Positions 12,524-21,796 of a DNA stretch of 64,000 nucleotides are shown piece after piece. How positions within the stretch are numbered: position 1 is the stretch's first letter; the number at the start of each line of letters is the position of its first letter. The notes below the pieces were generated by a model. That model searched no databases, had not been told where the DNA came from, and was given only the letters and a program-made list of their open reading frames with translations. The translations under genes and the position numbers were made by a program. The stretch comes from Gracilaria vermiculophylla (lineage: Eukaryota > Rhodophyta > Florideophyceae > Gracilariales > Gracilariaceae), in the NCBI GenBank assembly GCA_019155205.2, contig JAHNZQ020000049.1, forward strand, positions 1,489,369 through 1,553,368. Direction: 5' to 3'.

Positions 12524-13153
12524 ATTTCGTCGAGATGGCGCACAGACTCACGGGGATGACGGGGTGAGAGCTGACGGTCGTGTGGTCGACGGCCGGAGTA
12601 TCACGAGGGAATGGAGGTAGCTGGGCACAACGCCCGTCGTCGTCGGCAGCGCAGAAGATCACCATTTCTAAGGTGTCCACGTCTCCACGATATTGGAGCT
12701 TCTGAAACGAAAAACTAGTCGAGAATTAAAATAATTTAAAACCTTCGGGCTTGACGTGGCTCCACTCCGAGGTCAGATGTTGAGAGCATCAAATGGATGG
12801 AAAGAAAAGCGTGGACTCGCCAACTGTGTGGGCCACCGCACTTACCTGAATTGAAATAGTCTTGACTAACGACTCAAGCAATTGAGTAGAAACTGTCTAC
12901 GTGTTATCCGTGAGTGGATTCCCAGCCTCTGCATGTGCTTGGGGATCCATTAGATGAGGAAAGCAACGTATTCTGGTACTGATAGGTATTCGTAATAATC
13001 TCTTGGTCTTTTCTTGTGCACTTGTTGGACTTCAAATCAGTTGAATATGATCAATTGCCCTGAATGTGAAAACCAGAAAGTTCATTTGGTCAGCGATCTA
13101 AGTTTCTAATCAAGAATAATAGACATCTCAGAAGAAACTCGTTCAATAATATA
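12524..13153. other. Divergent promoter region, 630 bp
   Basis: Lies between the start codons of uL23 (minus) and the MenG-like methyltransferase (plus). It presumably carries both promoters. No coding signal was seen. Confidence 0.5.
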
Positions 13154-13939
13154 ATGCGACTTTCTCAAACGTTTATGATCGCCATGGTCGCTGCACTGAT
13201 GTGCAGCGTGTCTTGTCGGGAAAAAGGAGACGAATCATGTGCAATACCCGGATCTGGCGATTTCTTTGACAAGATTGCGGCTCGTTACGATGTCCTCAAT
13301 CAGGTGATCTCTTTCGGACTTCACGGCAGCTGGAGGAGTTCTGCGATCCATAAAATTCTGCCAGCAACATCCGTGTTGGACGTAAGCACGGGAACTGGAG
13401 ATCTAGCCATTACGCTGGCAGCAAATCGATCAATCCGAGTCGTCGGTCTGGATCCGTCGACGGAAATGCTGAAAATTGCTCGTCTCAAAGCAAATCGTTT
13501 TGCAAACAGCATTGGCGACTTGCAACTAGTGGAAGGGGTTGCTGAGGAATTGCCATTCGAGAGCGAGAGTTTCGACGCAGTGGCTGTAGCCTTTGGGGTT
13601 CGAAATTTTCAAGATACTCAGAAGGGTCTTACGGAAATGGGGCGGGTTCTCAAACAGGGGGGAAGGTGGGTTATTCTAGAAGTAGGTTTCACTAACGGGA
13701 ATAGTCTTCGTGAGAAAGTATATCGCTTTTTCGTCTCCAGGATGATGCCAAGGGTTGCTGGCTTCTTTTCAGGTAATCGCGATGCCTATCAATATTTGAG
13801 CGATTCAATGCAGAGATTTCCGGGAGTCGAGCGGTTTACGATGATGCTCGAGGAAGCCGGATTGCACGTAGAATCACAAGAGCGACTGAAACCGTTGGGG
13901 ATGGGCCCTTTTCTCTACAGTGGTAACAAATCGCTATAA
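13154..13939 (+). CDS. MenG/UbiE-family quinone methyltransferase
   Basis: A 261-residue SAM-dependent methyltransferase. Motif I is VLDVSTGTGDLA at about 74-85, and the family signature AFGVRNFQD lies near 155-163. The C-terminal part shows the UbiE/MenG pattern PRVAGFFSGNRDAYQYLSDS. These enzymes C-methylate demethyl-menaquinone or demethyl-phylloquinone, or act as COQ5 on ubiquinone precursors. The N-terminus (1-21) is hydrophobic with a Cys-rich end, like a signal or bipartite targeting sequence. With the algal context, a plastid role in phylloquinone or menaquinone synthesis is likely; mitochondrial COQ5 is the alternative. The body starts at GDFFDKIAARYD, the usual beginning of the family. 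Confidence 0.9.
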   Translation: MRLSQTFMIAMVAALMCSVSCREKGDESCAIPGSGDFFDKIAARYDVLNQVISFGLHGSWRSSAIHKILPATSVLDVSTGTGDLAITLAANRSIRVVGLDPSTEMLKIARLKANRFANSIGDLQLVEGVAEELPFESESFDAVAVAFGVRNFQDTQKGLTEMGRVLKQGGRWVILEVGFTNGNSLREKVYRFFVSRMMPRVAGFFSGNRDAYQYLSDSMQRFPGVERFTMMLEEAGLHVESQERLKPLGMGPFLYSGNKSL

Positions 13940-14095
13940 AACAGAAAACGGAGGCTGGTAAGCATAGCCCGAATTTACCCGTAATCGTCCTAGAAGATGA
14001 AGATTTTATACACAAGATGGCTTTTCCAACTTGGATTCAACTTGAAACACAAAAGTGAAACACAGCGGCGAAGGTAATAACTAATAATCAGCAGC

Positions 14096-15166
14096 TCATT
14101 CAGCCGCAGTGACAGGTGATTGCGACGTACTGGCTGGGGTGGATGTGTGGGAAATATCCAGAGGCCGAGAACATGACCATTCTTTCAGATACAATGCGAG
14201 CGAGCGGGTGACATTATCGGCGATAGCTTCCTTGACATAAGATAAAACCAGTGGTTTGAGCACAACGGCAACAGCATTATAAGCCCAGTTGGCTCCCGCA
14301 CCGAAGGTGTTAAAGCGTACAACACCGTCAACAGTAACTTGGCAGTCACTGACAGTCACTTTGGCGCTGCCATCGTGAGACCAACGTGGTTGCAACTTGA
14401 TAACAATGTTGAGCCCCTGGAGGGACAAACGAGCTTGGCCTTCATCCGTGAGCGAAATAAAGCCCTTGCTTTCGTATCGCCATTTGCCAAGGTGTAACTC
14501 AAGCTGAGCGTTCAAGACGTTGACGAGAACAAACTTTCGATCAAGAGCCGGGCGAACTGTGACCTTTGGAAGCGATAAGGCGGTGACTTGCAGATGCTTT
14601 AAGCTGTATGCAATGGAAGCAGTGCGGTCATTTGTGTCTGGAAGCACCAACTCTTCGAAGTGGGCATGCAGTGCAGGGACAAGTATGTCGCGGAGCGTGG
14701 TAACAAGGTTGTCCATCTGCGGCTGATCCAGAGCAAAGGAAGCGCCGTTCCTGCGATGACGCCGGGCAAGAACGCGGTTCTCTCGTTCTTGAAGCGACGC
14801 CGCAAGTGCAGCATCGTCGGTAGGGGTCACGGAAGTGTCCATGTCCACCAGCGCACTCGCGGCATCGATGTCGTTCCCGCAGGCACTGAGAAGCGACTTG
14901 AGGGCCTCGGTGTCGAGCGAGGGGTACCTGGCCACGAGCTTCGTGACAAGAGCGGGGTGCGCCTCAGGGCCGGCCGCGCCGGCGGCGGCACGCCGCTGCG
15001 CGGCGGGGTCCGGCGGGCTCGGCGGGGCAGGCGCGGGCACGGGGCCCGATGTGGGGTGGTAATCGTGAGACTCATCTAGCTCGACGAAATGGCTGAGCTC
15101 GTCGTCGTCATGCAGGGTGAAACGCGCTGACGACGGCTGCGGCTGAGATTGGGCTTGGCGCGACAT
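14096..15166 (-). CDS. CUE domain plus TULIP-like lipid-binding protein
   Basis: A 356-residue intronless protein. After an acidic, Pro/Ala-rich N-terminus, residues 70-108 fit a CUE ubiquitin-binding domain: a hydrophobic start, the PSLD turn at 82-85, then LLSACGNDIDAASALVDMD. Residues about 150-335 look like a TULIP/BPI-type lipid-transfer module, with an amphipathic N-terminal helix, beta-rich LELHLGKWRYESKGFISL, the VSDCQVTVDGVVRF strand and a long C-terminal amphipathic helix. Neither module proves function. The combination suggests a ubiquitin-linked membrane or lipid protein. The CUE call is firmer than the TULIP call. It is divergent from PRMT5. Confidence 0.65.
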   Translation of the reverse strand: MSRQAQSQPQPSSARFTLHDDDELSHFVELDESHDYHPTSGPVPAPAPPSPPDPAAQRRAAAGAAGPEAHPALVTKLVARYPSLDTEALKSLLSACGNDIDAASALVDMDTSVTPTDDAALAASLQERENRVLARRHRRNGASFALDQPQMDNLVTTLRDILVPALHAHFEELVLPDTNDRTASIAYSLKHLQVTALSLPKVTVRPALDRKFVLVNVLNAQLELHLGKWRYESKGFISLTDEGQARLSLQGLNIVIKLQPRWSHDGSAKVTVSDCQVTVDGVVRFNTFGAGANWAYNAVAVVLKPLVLSYVKEAIADNVTRSLALYLKEWSCSRPLDISHTSTPASTSQSPVTAAE

Positions 15167-15541
15167 CTGCGGGCGGCGTTCGGGGCGGTACAGCCGGAGG
15201 CAGCGCGGTGCTGTCCGGGAAGCTTAAGCGCGCACCTTCGCCACATGGCGCCCGAGGGCCTCTCACCACAATGGGCCGCGCTGAATGATACGCGTGTACC
15301 ACATCATATCTCTCCTTGTCGCAGAAGCAGCAACACAGCCAAGCACGGCAGTACCAACCAAGCGCGCTCGTGCCCCGCACAGTGGACACGTGTCTTCTCG
15401 CAGACAGACGCGCGCACTGACAACGCACAGAGTACGCGCCAGCGCCTGCTCCGGCTGTGCTCGCGTTGATCCGCGGCTGCTCTCGGGCTCGCAAGTCGCC
15501 GCGAAGCGCCTCCTTGATCGCCACATCCCCCGCCCGCCAGT
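15167..15541. promoter_or_regulatory. Divergent promoter, CUE/TULIP gene and PRMT5
   Basis: 375 bp separates the two start codons, so both promoters must overlap or share elements here. No TATA box was recognised. Confidence 0.45.
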
Positions 15542-17470
15542 ATGGTCGTCACGCACCCGCAGACTGGGCAACAGCTCAACATCGGCCTGGACTGCGTTGC
15601 CGTCCCCCGTCTGCGCGACTCTCTGGAAACCGCGGATTCGTCTGGCTGTGATTTCGTCATAGCCCCCCTCGTCCACCCCCGCTATGAGCGCGTCAATATC
15701 CATCAGTCCATCAACTCCAAGACCTCTGTCTTCTCGGCCGCACCGCCGCCAATTGTACGCGATGACCCGCTCACGCGCTCCGATCTGGAGCTCACGTCTG
15801 GCGAGTGGATGGCTGGCGTCGTGGCCAAACTCTCGCCGTGGATTCGCTTGGACAGCCCCAATGCCATGTTGCGTGCTGCCAGCGAGGCCGCCTTCGCGGA
15901 AGAGATTGCTTTTGCCACTCACCTGTCGCTCAAGGGACTGCTCCTGCCCCCTCCAAATGGCGGTGCGCAAGGCGTAGCCAATTTGGCAAGGTGTTTGTCT
16001 ACAGCATTAATCCAAGCGCCCATGCTTCAACTTTGGATTCGCCTGCCTGTTCTAGATCTTCCGGGCAAAGTGCCTCCCTTTGAATCTGATGAAAGCGCGT
16101 CGTTGCAAACGGACATGGAACCCTGGGAGGTATGGAACACCATACGCACGTTTTGTGGTGAACACCCAAACCTCGGCGTTGCGCTTGAGCTCACGGCTGA
16201 GCTGCCCCAGAGGCCTGTTCTGGAAAGATGGATGGCAGAACCAGTTAAGGTTGTCTTGTTATCCACTTCATCTTATGTCACCAACAAGGTCGGATATCCA
16301 GTACTATCGCGAAGGCATCAAGACTTCATCAAGATGATGTTTCGCATGACACCGTTTTTTGCTCTCACTGGTCGTGCTCACAAGGTAAAGGGTGGCGATG
16401 GCTACAGGCCTTTTGTCCAGTATCTTGCTCATCTGTTTGGAAAGATGCCTGGTACTAGCGAGGCAGAAACTGTTGAAGCCCCTTATTATGACTACCTCCA
16501 GTCTCCCTTGCAGCCACTTGCGAACAATCTTGGAAGTCAGACATATGAAACATTTGAAAAGGATCCAGTCAAGTATGCTGCATATGAGGAAGCCATCCGG
16601 CAGTGTTTAGAAGATCACGACTACGGAAAAGAAAAGCCCGTGATCATGGTTGTTGGCGCCGGCAGAGGTCCTCTGGTCAGGAGTAGTTTGCGAGCGGCAG
16701 AGGCTGTTGGAGTGCAGGTTAGAGTTATTGCTGTCGAAAAGAATCCAAACGCCATCGTCACATTACGCAATATGCGAAACGAACCCGGCTGGGAGGATGT
16801 CACTGTTGTGGCCGAAGATATGAGAACAATGGAGAGTTCATTGCAAGCTGATATTTTGGTCTCAGAGCTTCTGGGCTCGTTTGGAGACAACGAGCTTTCC
16901 CCAGAATGCCTTGACGGCGCTAATCGTTTGCTGAAGGAAGGCGGCGTATCTATTCCATGCCAGTATACAAGTTATCTTGCACCACTTTCTTCAACAAAAC
17001 TGCACAATGAAGTTAAAGCGGTTAGTGAATCTGTGAAAGAAATGGAGACTCCTTACATTGTTAAAATTCATAGAGGGAAAGTGCTTTCTGAGACCCAGCC
17101 GGTTTTCACATTCTCTCACCCCAATAGAGAAGCGATTATTGACAACTCGCGGTATGCCAAGCTACAGTTTATAATGTCGGAGACAAACGTTGTTCACGGT
17201 TTTGCCGGTTATTTTGAAACCACTTTGTACAAGAATATTAAGCTTTCCATTAACCCACCAACTTTCACCGAAGGAATGTTCTCGTGGTTCCCCATGTACA
17301 TTCCCATCGCAAACCCTGTTTATGTTCAAGGGGGCAAGACACTCACTGCTCATATTTGGAGATGCGTATCTAATTCAAGGGTTTGGTATGAATGGTGTGT
17401 AAGTGATCCCACCGTTACTCCAATACACAACCCTAGTGGTCGATCTTACTCAATCGGATTGCGGATTTGA
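15542..17470 (+). CDS. PRMT5: Protein arginine N-methyltransferase 5
   Basis: A full-length 642-residue type II arginine methyltransferase that makes symmetric dimethylarginine on histones and Sm proteins, usually with a WD-repeat partner. The N-terminal TIM-barrel half spans about 10-300. The catalytic half has the SAM-binding VGAGRGP at 371-377 and the double-E loop SELLGSFGDNELSPE with E442 and E451. Phe338 in YETFEKDP matches the Phe that gives PRMT5 its symmetric specificity. The C-terminal beta-barrel ends IHNPSGRSYSIGLRI. Length equals that of animal and plant PRMT5. The first ATG is used and no intron is needed. Confidence 0.97.
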   Translation: MVVTHPQTGQQLNIGLDCVAVPRLRDSLETADSSGCDFVIAPLVHPRYERVNIHQSINSKTSVFSAAPPPIVRDDPLTRSDLELTSGEWMAGVVAKLSPWIRLDSPNAMLRAASEAAFAEEIAFATHLSLKGLLLPPPNGGAQGVANLARCLSTALIQAPMLQLWIRLPVLDLPGKVPPFESDESASLQTDMEPWEVWNTIRTFCGEHPNLGVALELTAELPQRPVLERWMAEPVKVVLLSTSSYVTNKVGYPVLSRRHQDFIKMMFRMTPFFALTGRAHKVKGGDGYRPFVQYLAHLFGKMPGTSEAETVEAPYYDYLQSPLQPLANNLGSQTYETFEKDPVKYAAYEEAIRQCLEDHDYGKEKPVIMVVGAGRGPLVRSSLRAAEAVGVQVRVIAVEKNPNAIVTLRNMRNEPGWEDVTVVAEDMRTMESSLQADILVSELLGSFGDNELSPECLDGANRLLKEGGVSIPCQYTSYLAPLSSTKLHNEVKAVSESVKEMETPYIVKIHRGKVLSETQPVFTFSHPNREAIIDNSRYAKLQFIMSETNVVHGFAGYFETTLYKNIKLSINPPTFTEGMFSWFPMYIPIANPVYVQGGKTLTAHIWRCVSNSRVWYEWCVSDPTVTPIHNPSGRSYSIGLRI

Positions 17471-17873
17471 TGTCTTCTTTTTGGACATTCAGGGTGCCCT
17501 GCTTAGTGCAATGTTCATAACCTATGCAACACAACATTTTCATGAGCTATACCCTACTTTGGACTTGATGATACGTTCTAGAGAAAATGAAAGCATAGAC
17601 AATCTAATAGAATATCTGACTGTCCATTATTTTCCGCCACGCATTTCAGCTTTTCGAGGGCTGAAGTTATTCTCCAACACACATCATGTCTCGGAGGATA
17701 GATGAAATGAATGTGTTTGAAAAGATGTTAGTTCAATATGTTGATGACTACTGTGACACTAATGTTTGGAAGCGGGCAGTGGTAATATTAACAATGATGT
17801 TCTAGGAAAGAGGGCCTGGAACTTAACCTATTGTTGACAACCAATCCATTGTTTCTATTGGGTTTTGTATCAT
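17471..17873. other. Convergent intergenic, 403 bp
   Basis: 3' regions of PRMT5 and the FIST gene meet here. AT-richer than the genes. Small frames are present but without support. Confidence 0.5.
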
Positions 17874-19457
17874 CTAGTTCTCTTTGCCTTCATCAAAATC
17901 AGCCGCCGAAGTAGAGGGGCTGTCGACAGGCTCTGCGGGTGAGATACCACTCCTTCTTCGAATTAGAGCAATCAAATTGGCTGCATGATGAATAACGGAA
18001 GGCATGCTCTTATCTCCTGCGCCGGAATGGCATGGACCAATTTGCCCACCGGCAAAACACCCAGCAATTGGCACTCCGGTTGCAAACTCTGTCAGATTTC
18101 TAGTCTCCATGGACGGTTCGCGGAAGAGAGTTCGGCCTCGACTGTTGTCAACGAACGCAATTGCCCCGAAAGGGGGATTGCTGTAGCCAACTAAAGAATT
18201 CGCAAGTTCCGCTCGCTTGTACCGTTGAATATTAAAGTCCAGAGCTTTTTCCGCGGCTTCACGTTCTTGCAAAAAGAAGCGGATGTGTTGGCCCGGGCGA
18301 ACGTTGTGCGCGACTGCAATGCCTCCGTCTTCCATATCAACTCCTCGAACATGTCGAATGAGATATGATTCGGAATCCGCATCCGTATTGGCAACAGATT
18401 CAATGACGATGCCCACATGTAGATGATCCTGCATCAAAACCTTTTCTTGAGCTGTTGCGTATGATATGAGACTTTTCAAATGCGACTTTGCTGACATGAG
18501 AGTGGATGGGCGCCCAACCAACTCCATCTCTCTAATAGTTCCACTGGACACCTTGCGAACCTCAAATAAAGGTCCTATGGATCTGCAACCCTCAGAAACC
18601 AGACAATCCAGCTCAATATTGCCCGTCAATGCTATACCTACCAGACCAGAGTCTCTAAGGGAGGAAGAATGTGGTGAAAGAACGTCCCTGGGTAACGTAC
18701 AGAACATATGCCCCTTCGAAAAAGCTGCGGCCGCAGAGGCTAAGGAGCCAACAACGCAACTACCAGGATAAGCAAATTCTACACCAGACAAAAATGTATC
18801 GAGCTCTCCCTTTTCGGCAAAACTCGGATCCGAGAGCACAATGAACGCAGGGGGATTGTTCTCGTCGTTTGGATTTGAAACAAGCCGCCTCCATTCGATT
18901 TGTCTAGCATCTGGGTTCGGCAAATCATCGGGCATCACATGGAACGGGGTAATCTTAACATTTGGAAGGCGTGCCAACGTAATCGAAACCGACGGCACGT
19001 CTTGCAACTCAACCACATCGGTCAAGGGGCCGCTTCCGATAACTCCATCAGAGGTGCATCCGAGAACAGCCTTGAGCTCCGGCACCAAGGCGCGAAGACG
19101 TGGCACTATCAAGTCGAGCGAGTCGCGTCCAGATGGTCCGAAGTTGGATAAACTGTAGCGCACCGACACGAAAACAAGAGCAAGATTGGGTGGCCCTCCC
19201 GGACCCAGCTTAGATAGCGCGCGGGACGCAGCCTCGGTAAGAGCGGCATTCAGAGTTGTGGCAGAAGATGCGGCGGTGGACAAAACCAGTTGCGGTGCTT
19301 CCACGTCGGGGGTCTCTGGATTTGACTGCGCTGCACACAATAGGAGCTGACGACGTGGATAACAGGAGAGTCTTCGTGGTGGGCGGCATCGGGGAAAGTT
19401 TGGGGTGGCTCTCAACCTTGTGAGCACGGGTGCGTATGGGACGAAGGTTGCGAACAT
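17874..19457 (-). CDS. FIST-domain protein, plastid-targeted type
   Basis: A 527-residue intronless protein. Residues 1-50 are rich in Arg, Ser, Pro and Cys without acidic residues, like a transit peptide. From about 60 it matches the FIST_N and FIST_C layout: LALVFVSVRYS, then AVLGCTSDGVIG, LSDPSF, PGSCVVGSLASAAAA, GLVGIALTGNIELDCLVSEGCRSIGP and near the C-terminus GVPIAGCFAGGQIGP. FIST domains are sensory ligand-binding modules described from bacteria and from plant and algal proteins, where they can be linked to F-box domains. No F-box is visible. The substrate is unknown. It is divergent from the NUMOD3/zinc-finger gene. Confidence 0.85.
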   Translation of the reverse strand: MFATFVPYAPVLTRLRATPNFPRCRPPRRLSCYPRRQLLLCAAQSNPETPDVEAPQLVLSTAASSATTLNAALTEAASRALSKLGPGGPPNLALVFVSVRYSLSNFGPSGRDSLDLIVPRLRALVPELKAVLGCTSDGVIGSGPLTDVVELQDVPSVSITLARLPNVKITPFHVMPDDLPNPDARQIEWRRLVSNPNDENNPPAFIVLSDPSFAEKGELDTFLSGVEFAYPGSCVVGSLASAAAAFSKGHMFCTLPRDVLSPHSSSLRDSGLVGIALTGNIELDCLVSEGCRSIGPLFEVRKVSSGTIREMELVGRPSTLMSAKSHLKSLISYATAQEKVLMQDHLHVGIVIESVANTDADSESYLIRHVRGVDMEDGGIAVAHNVRPGQHIRFFLQEREAAEKALDFNIQRYKRAELANSLVGYSNPPFGAIAFVDNSRGRTLFREPSMETRNLTEFATGVPIAGCFAGGQIGPCHSGAGDKSMPSVIHHAANLIALIRRRSGISPAEPVDSPSTSAADFDEGKEN

Positions 19458-19765
19458 GGTTGTTCGCGATGAAGATCTCTCTGGCTAGTACTTCCCTTGC
19501 GCACCCTCACCAAGATAACGGCACCACGCACTGAGCGCACGTGGCGGTGTCGAGATCCGGCACGCCGATTTTAGTGTTCGAGGTGCACACAAAGCGGGGC
19601 ATTGCTTTCCACAATTGGTCGGCTCGCGTTGCAATTGAAGCACTCACGCTCTCTGCGCCGCTCGTCTGCTTTTTGCGTGGCTCACCGCACCAGGCAGCCG
19701 CTTCAACCTCTCGCAGCGCGCAAAGTGCGCGAGGCGCTGGTCGGCGAGTACCCGATGTCGCCCAA
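19458..19765. promoter_or_regulatory. Divergent promoter, FIST gene and NUMOD3 gene
   Basis: 308 bp between ATG codons. The plus-strand frame is open back to 19541 but only from a GTG codon, so this stretch is taken as promoter and leader. Confidence 0.4.
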
Positions 19766-20686
19766 ATGCAGGCGACTTTTGTAACTTTGTCGAACCCACT
19801 GACCCAACCCGATGGCCGGCTCGCGATATGCAAACAGCGTCCGAAAGTGGGCTTTTGTCCTCTCGTCTGGACGGTAACCGCCTGCCAGAAGAAGGTCCGC
19901 AAAGCGGCACAGAACGGTCCACCTGCAGACAGTGAGGAATCAGACACAAATGCGCCCAGAAAGCGGCTACCAATGCCCCCCGAAACGCGTAAGAAGATAT
20001 CAGATGCGTTAAAGGGGCGCCGCAAATCGGCAGAACACCGTGAGTCCCTTCGACGTCGTTTTGAGGGACCACAGAATCCGATGTACGGTCGTAAGCGCTC
20101 GCCTGAGAGCCGAGCGAAAATCTCTCGCGCCATGTCTGAGAAGGCCAAACAAAGAAAGTCAGAGCAGCTTGCGAAGCCCCCAGTGCAAGAAGAAGCACTT
20201 GATCAGCTCAGGGAAAAGGCAAAGGGCTCTAGACTAATCACATCTGTCACTAATCCACCAGAGAGTCGATCGCGAAACAGAAGTGCTTATGATGAGCTTG
20301 AAGCTGCCCATATTGACAGGGTACTCAACCGGGTTGCAAGACTAGAAGAGCCACCTGACTCCGTTGTGAAAAGAATGCGAAGCAATCGCGAAAAGCGCCA
20401 GACCAGAGCTAACGAAAGGCGTAGTGCAAAATCATCGCAGCCCTCAAAAGGCAATGTGCGAGTATCTCGAGTTTCAGATACCCAGTCTAGGGCGAACAAT
20501 CTAGCCAGCTTGTCAAAAACAAACAGTAAACCGCGTACTAAGTGCTCACTGTGCAAAGGAACAGGACTTATGTCATGCCCCAGGTGTATCACTGGTGGGA
20601 GTCCCAATTCCCGGTGTGAGTCTTGTTTTGGTGCTGGCGGAGTGTTTTGTGAAACATGCAACGGTGTAGGGACCGTGATAAAGTGA
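19766..20686 (+). CDS. NUMOD3 motifs plus DnaJ-type zinc finger, plastid-type
   Basis: Start set at the first ATG (306 residues); upstream in-frame codons lack an ATG. The N-terminus resembles a transit peptide. Two NUMOD3-type motifs follow: PPETRKKISDALKGRRKS near 69 and NPMYGRKRSPESRAKISRAMS near 101. NUMOD3 is a DNA-binding module first seen in homing endonucleases. The C-terminal 50 residues hold four CxxC pairs with the CxGxG spacing of the DnaJ cysteine-rich domain (CSLCKGTG, CPRC, CESCFGAG, CETCNGVG). No nuclease domain and no J domain are present. Plants have similar plastid proteins. A nucleoid or RNA-binding role is inference. Confidence 0.8.
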   Translation: MQATFVTLSNPLTQPDGRLAICKQRPKVGFCPLVWTVTACQKKVRKAAQNGPPADSEESDTNAPRKRLPMPPETRKKISDALKGRRKSAEHRESLRRRFEGPQNPMYGRKRSPESRAKISRAMSEKAKQRKSEQLAKPPVQEEALDQLREKAKGSRLITSVTNPPESRSRNRSAYDELEAAHIDRVLNRVARLEEPPDSVVKRMRSNREKRQTRANERRSAKSSQPSKGNVRVSRVSDTQSRANNLASLSKTNSKPRTKCSLCKGTGLMSCPRCITGGSPNSRCESCFGAGGVFCETCNGVGTVIK

Positions 20687-20880
20687 ATGCAAAAGTCATT
20701 CAAAGCTGAAGCAATGCTGTGGTTTCTCCGCGCACGTGCCTTTCGTGACAAATCGACGGTTCGCAATCTCTTGCGCTTCTGATACGAATGTTTGACCCAT
20801 CCTCGAGAGAATAGGCGTGAGGATGAAGACGTGTTCCTCTCCGTTATAACGTATAGGAGGAGGCATTTCTCCAAGGCCAT

Positions 20881-21281
20881 GTCTTTGCTGGATCTTTCCT
20901 CATCACTCATTGCTTCAAGTCACAATCTCGTTTCGAATGTACGGTGAACTTCCTATTCTACTTCTTGCTGGATATTTCCTCATCACTCATCGTTTCAAGT
21001 CACGATCTCGTCTCGAATGTACGGTAAACTTCCTATTCTACTTCTTGTTAAAACTTTCCTCATCACTCATCGTTTCAAATCACAATCTCGTCTGGAATGT
21101 ACGGTGGACTTCGTATTCTACTTCTTGTTGGAGCTTTCCTCATCACTCATCGTTTCAAGTCACAATCTCGTCTCGAATGTACGGTGGACTTCGTATTCTA
21201 CTTCTTGTTGGAGCTTTCCTCATCACTCATCGTTTCAAGTCACAATCTCGTCTCGAATATATGGTGAACTTCCTATTCTAC
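20881..21281. repeat. Minisatellite, five copies of 80 bp
   Basis: Five head-to-tail copies with an exact 80-bp period. Each contains TTTCCTCATCACTCATCG and a GAATGTACGGTGAACTTC-type block. Copies 3 to 5 share GTGGACTTCG variants, which points to stepwise duplication. As 80 is not a multiple of three, the reading frame changes between copies, so the open frames across it are not coding. Confidence 0.9.
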
Positions 21282-21775
21282 GTCAAGAGAGTCAAACAGT
21301 TTCTGTGGCGTATTAGATGACACTTGGTAGCTAGCTCGCGTCTAAAATTGATGTACGGTTTCGACCTATTCTTGTCACAGACAGTTGATGACGCCGCCAA
21401 TCAATACGATCGTATGAATGGGGCGTGTGCATGATGAAGCATTCGAAGAATGAACGACAAAGATGCGCATTAGATTTAGAGCGGATGGGAAACTGAGAGT
21501 GGTTTACAACTGTATAATTGGCCCAAGCGTCGCCTTGTTTGTTGTACACGTCGTTGCTGGGAATTGGATCAAACGCTACTAACCGCCCGCCGTAGTTTAC
21601 TGCGACTTTGCCTGGTTGCCGCATGCGACGAAAGTTTTTTTCTCCGTCTCACGTGTTTGAACAACTCTTCATCTTTTCTCCATCTACTGGACTGCTAGCA
21701 ATCTGGGTTTCTCAACTGAAGCCGACGGCGTTCAATACCGTGGGCTGAAACATTTGTGACGAGTCTCGACGTGCT

Positions 21776-21783
21776 ATATAAAC
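21776..21783 (+). promoter_or_regulatory. TATA box, SerA gene
   Basis: TATATAAA lies only 14 bp before the first ATG of the frame (21797). If it sets transcription about 30 bp downstream, the usable start would be the ATG at 21887 rather than 21797. Confidence 0.45.
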
Positions 21784-21796
21784 GGACTCTTTAATC

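Larger units (their letters stand above)
20687..21796. other. Intergenic, 1.1 kb, with minisatellite
   Basis: Holds the 80-bp minisatellite and, near its right end, a TATATAAA at 21776-21783. The remainder shows no gene signal. Confidence 0.5.

Noticed and set aside
20910..21320. Open frames with repeated LETFLITHRFKS-like peptides
   Set aside because: They come from the 80-bp minisatellite read in shifting frames; there is no conserved frame between copies.
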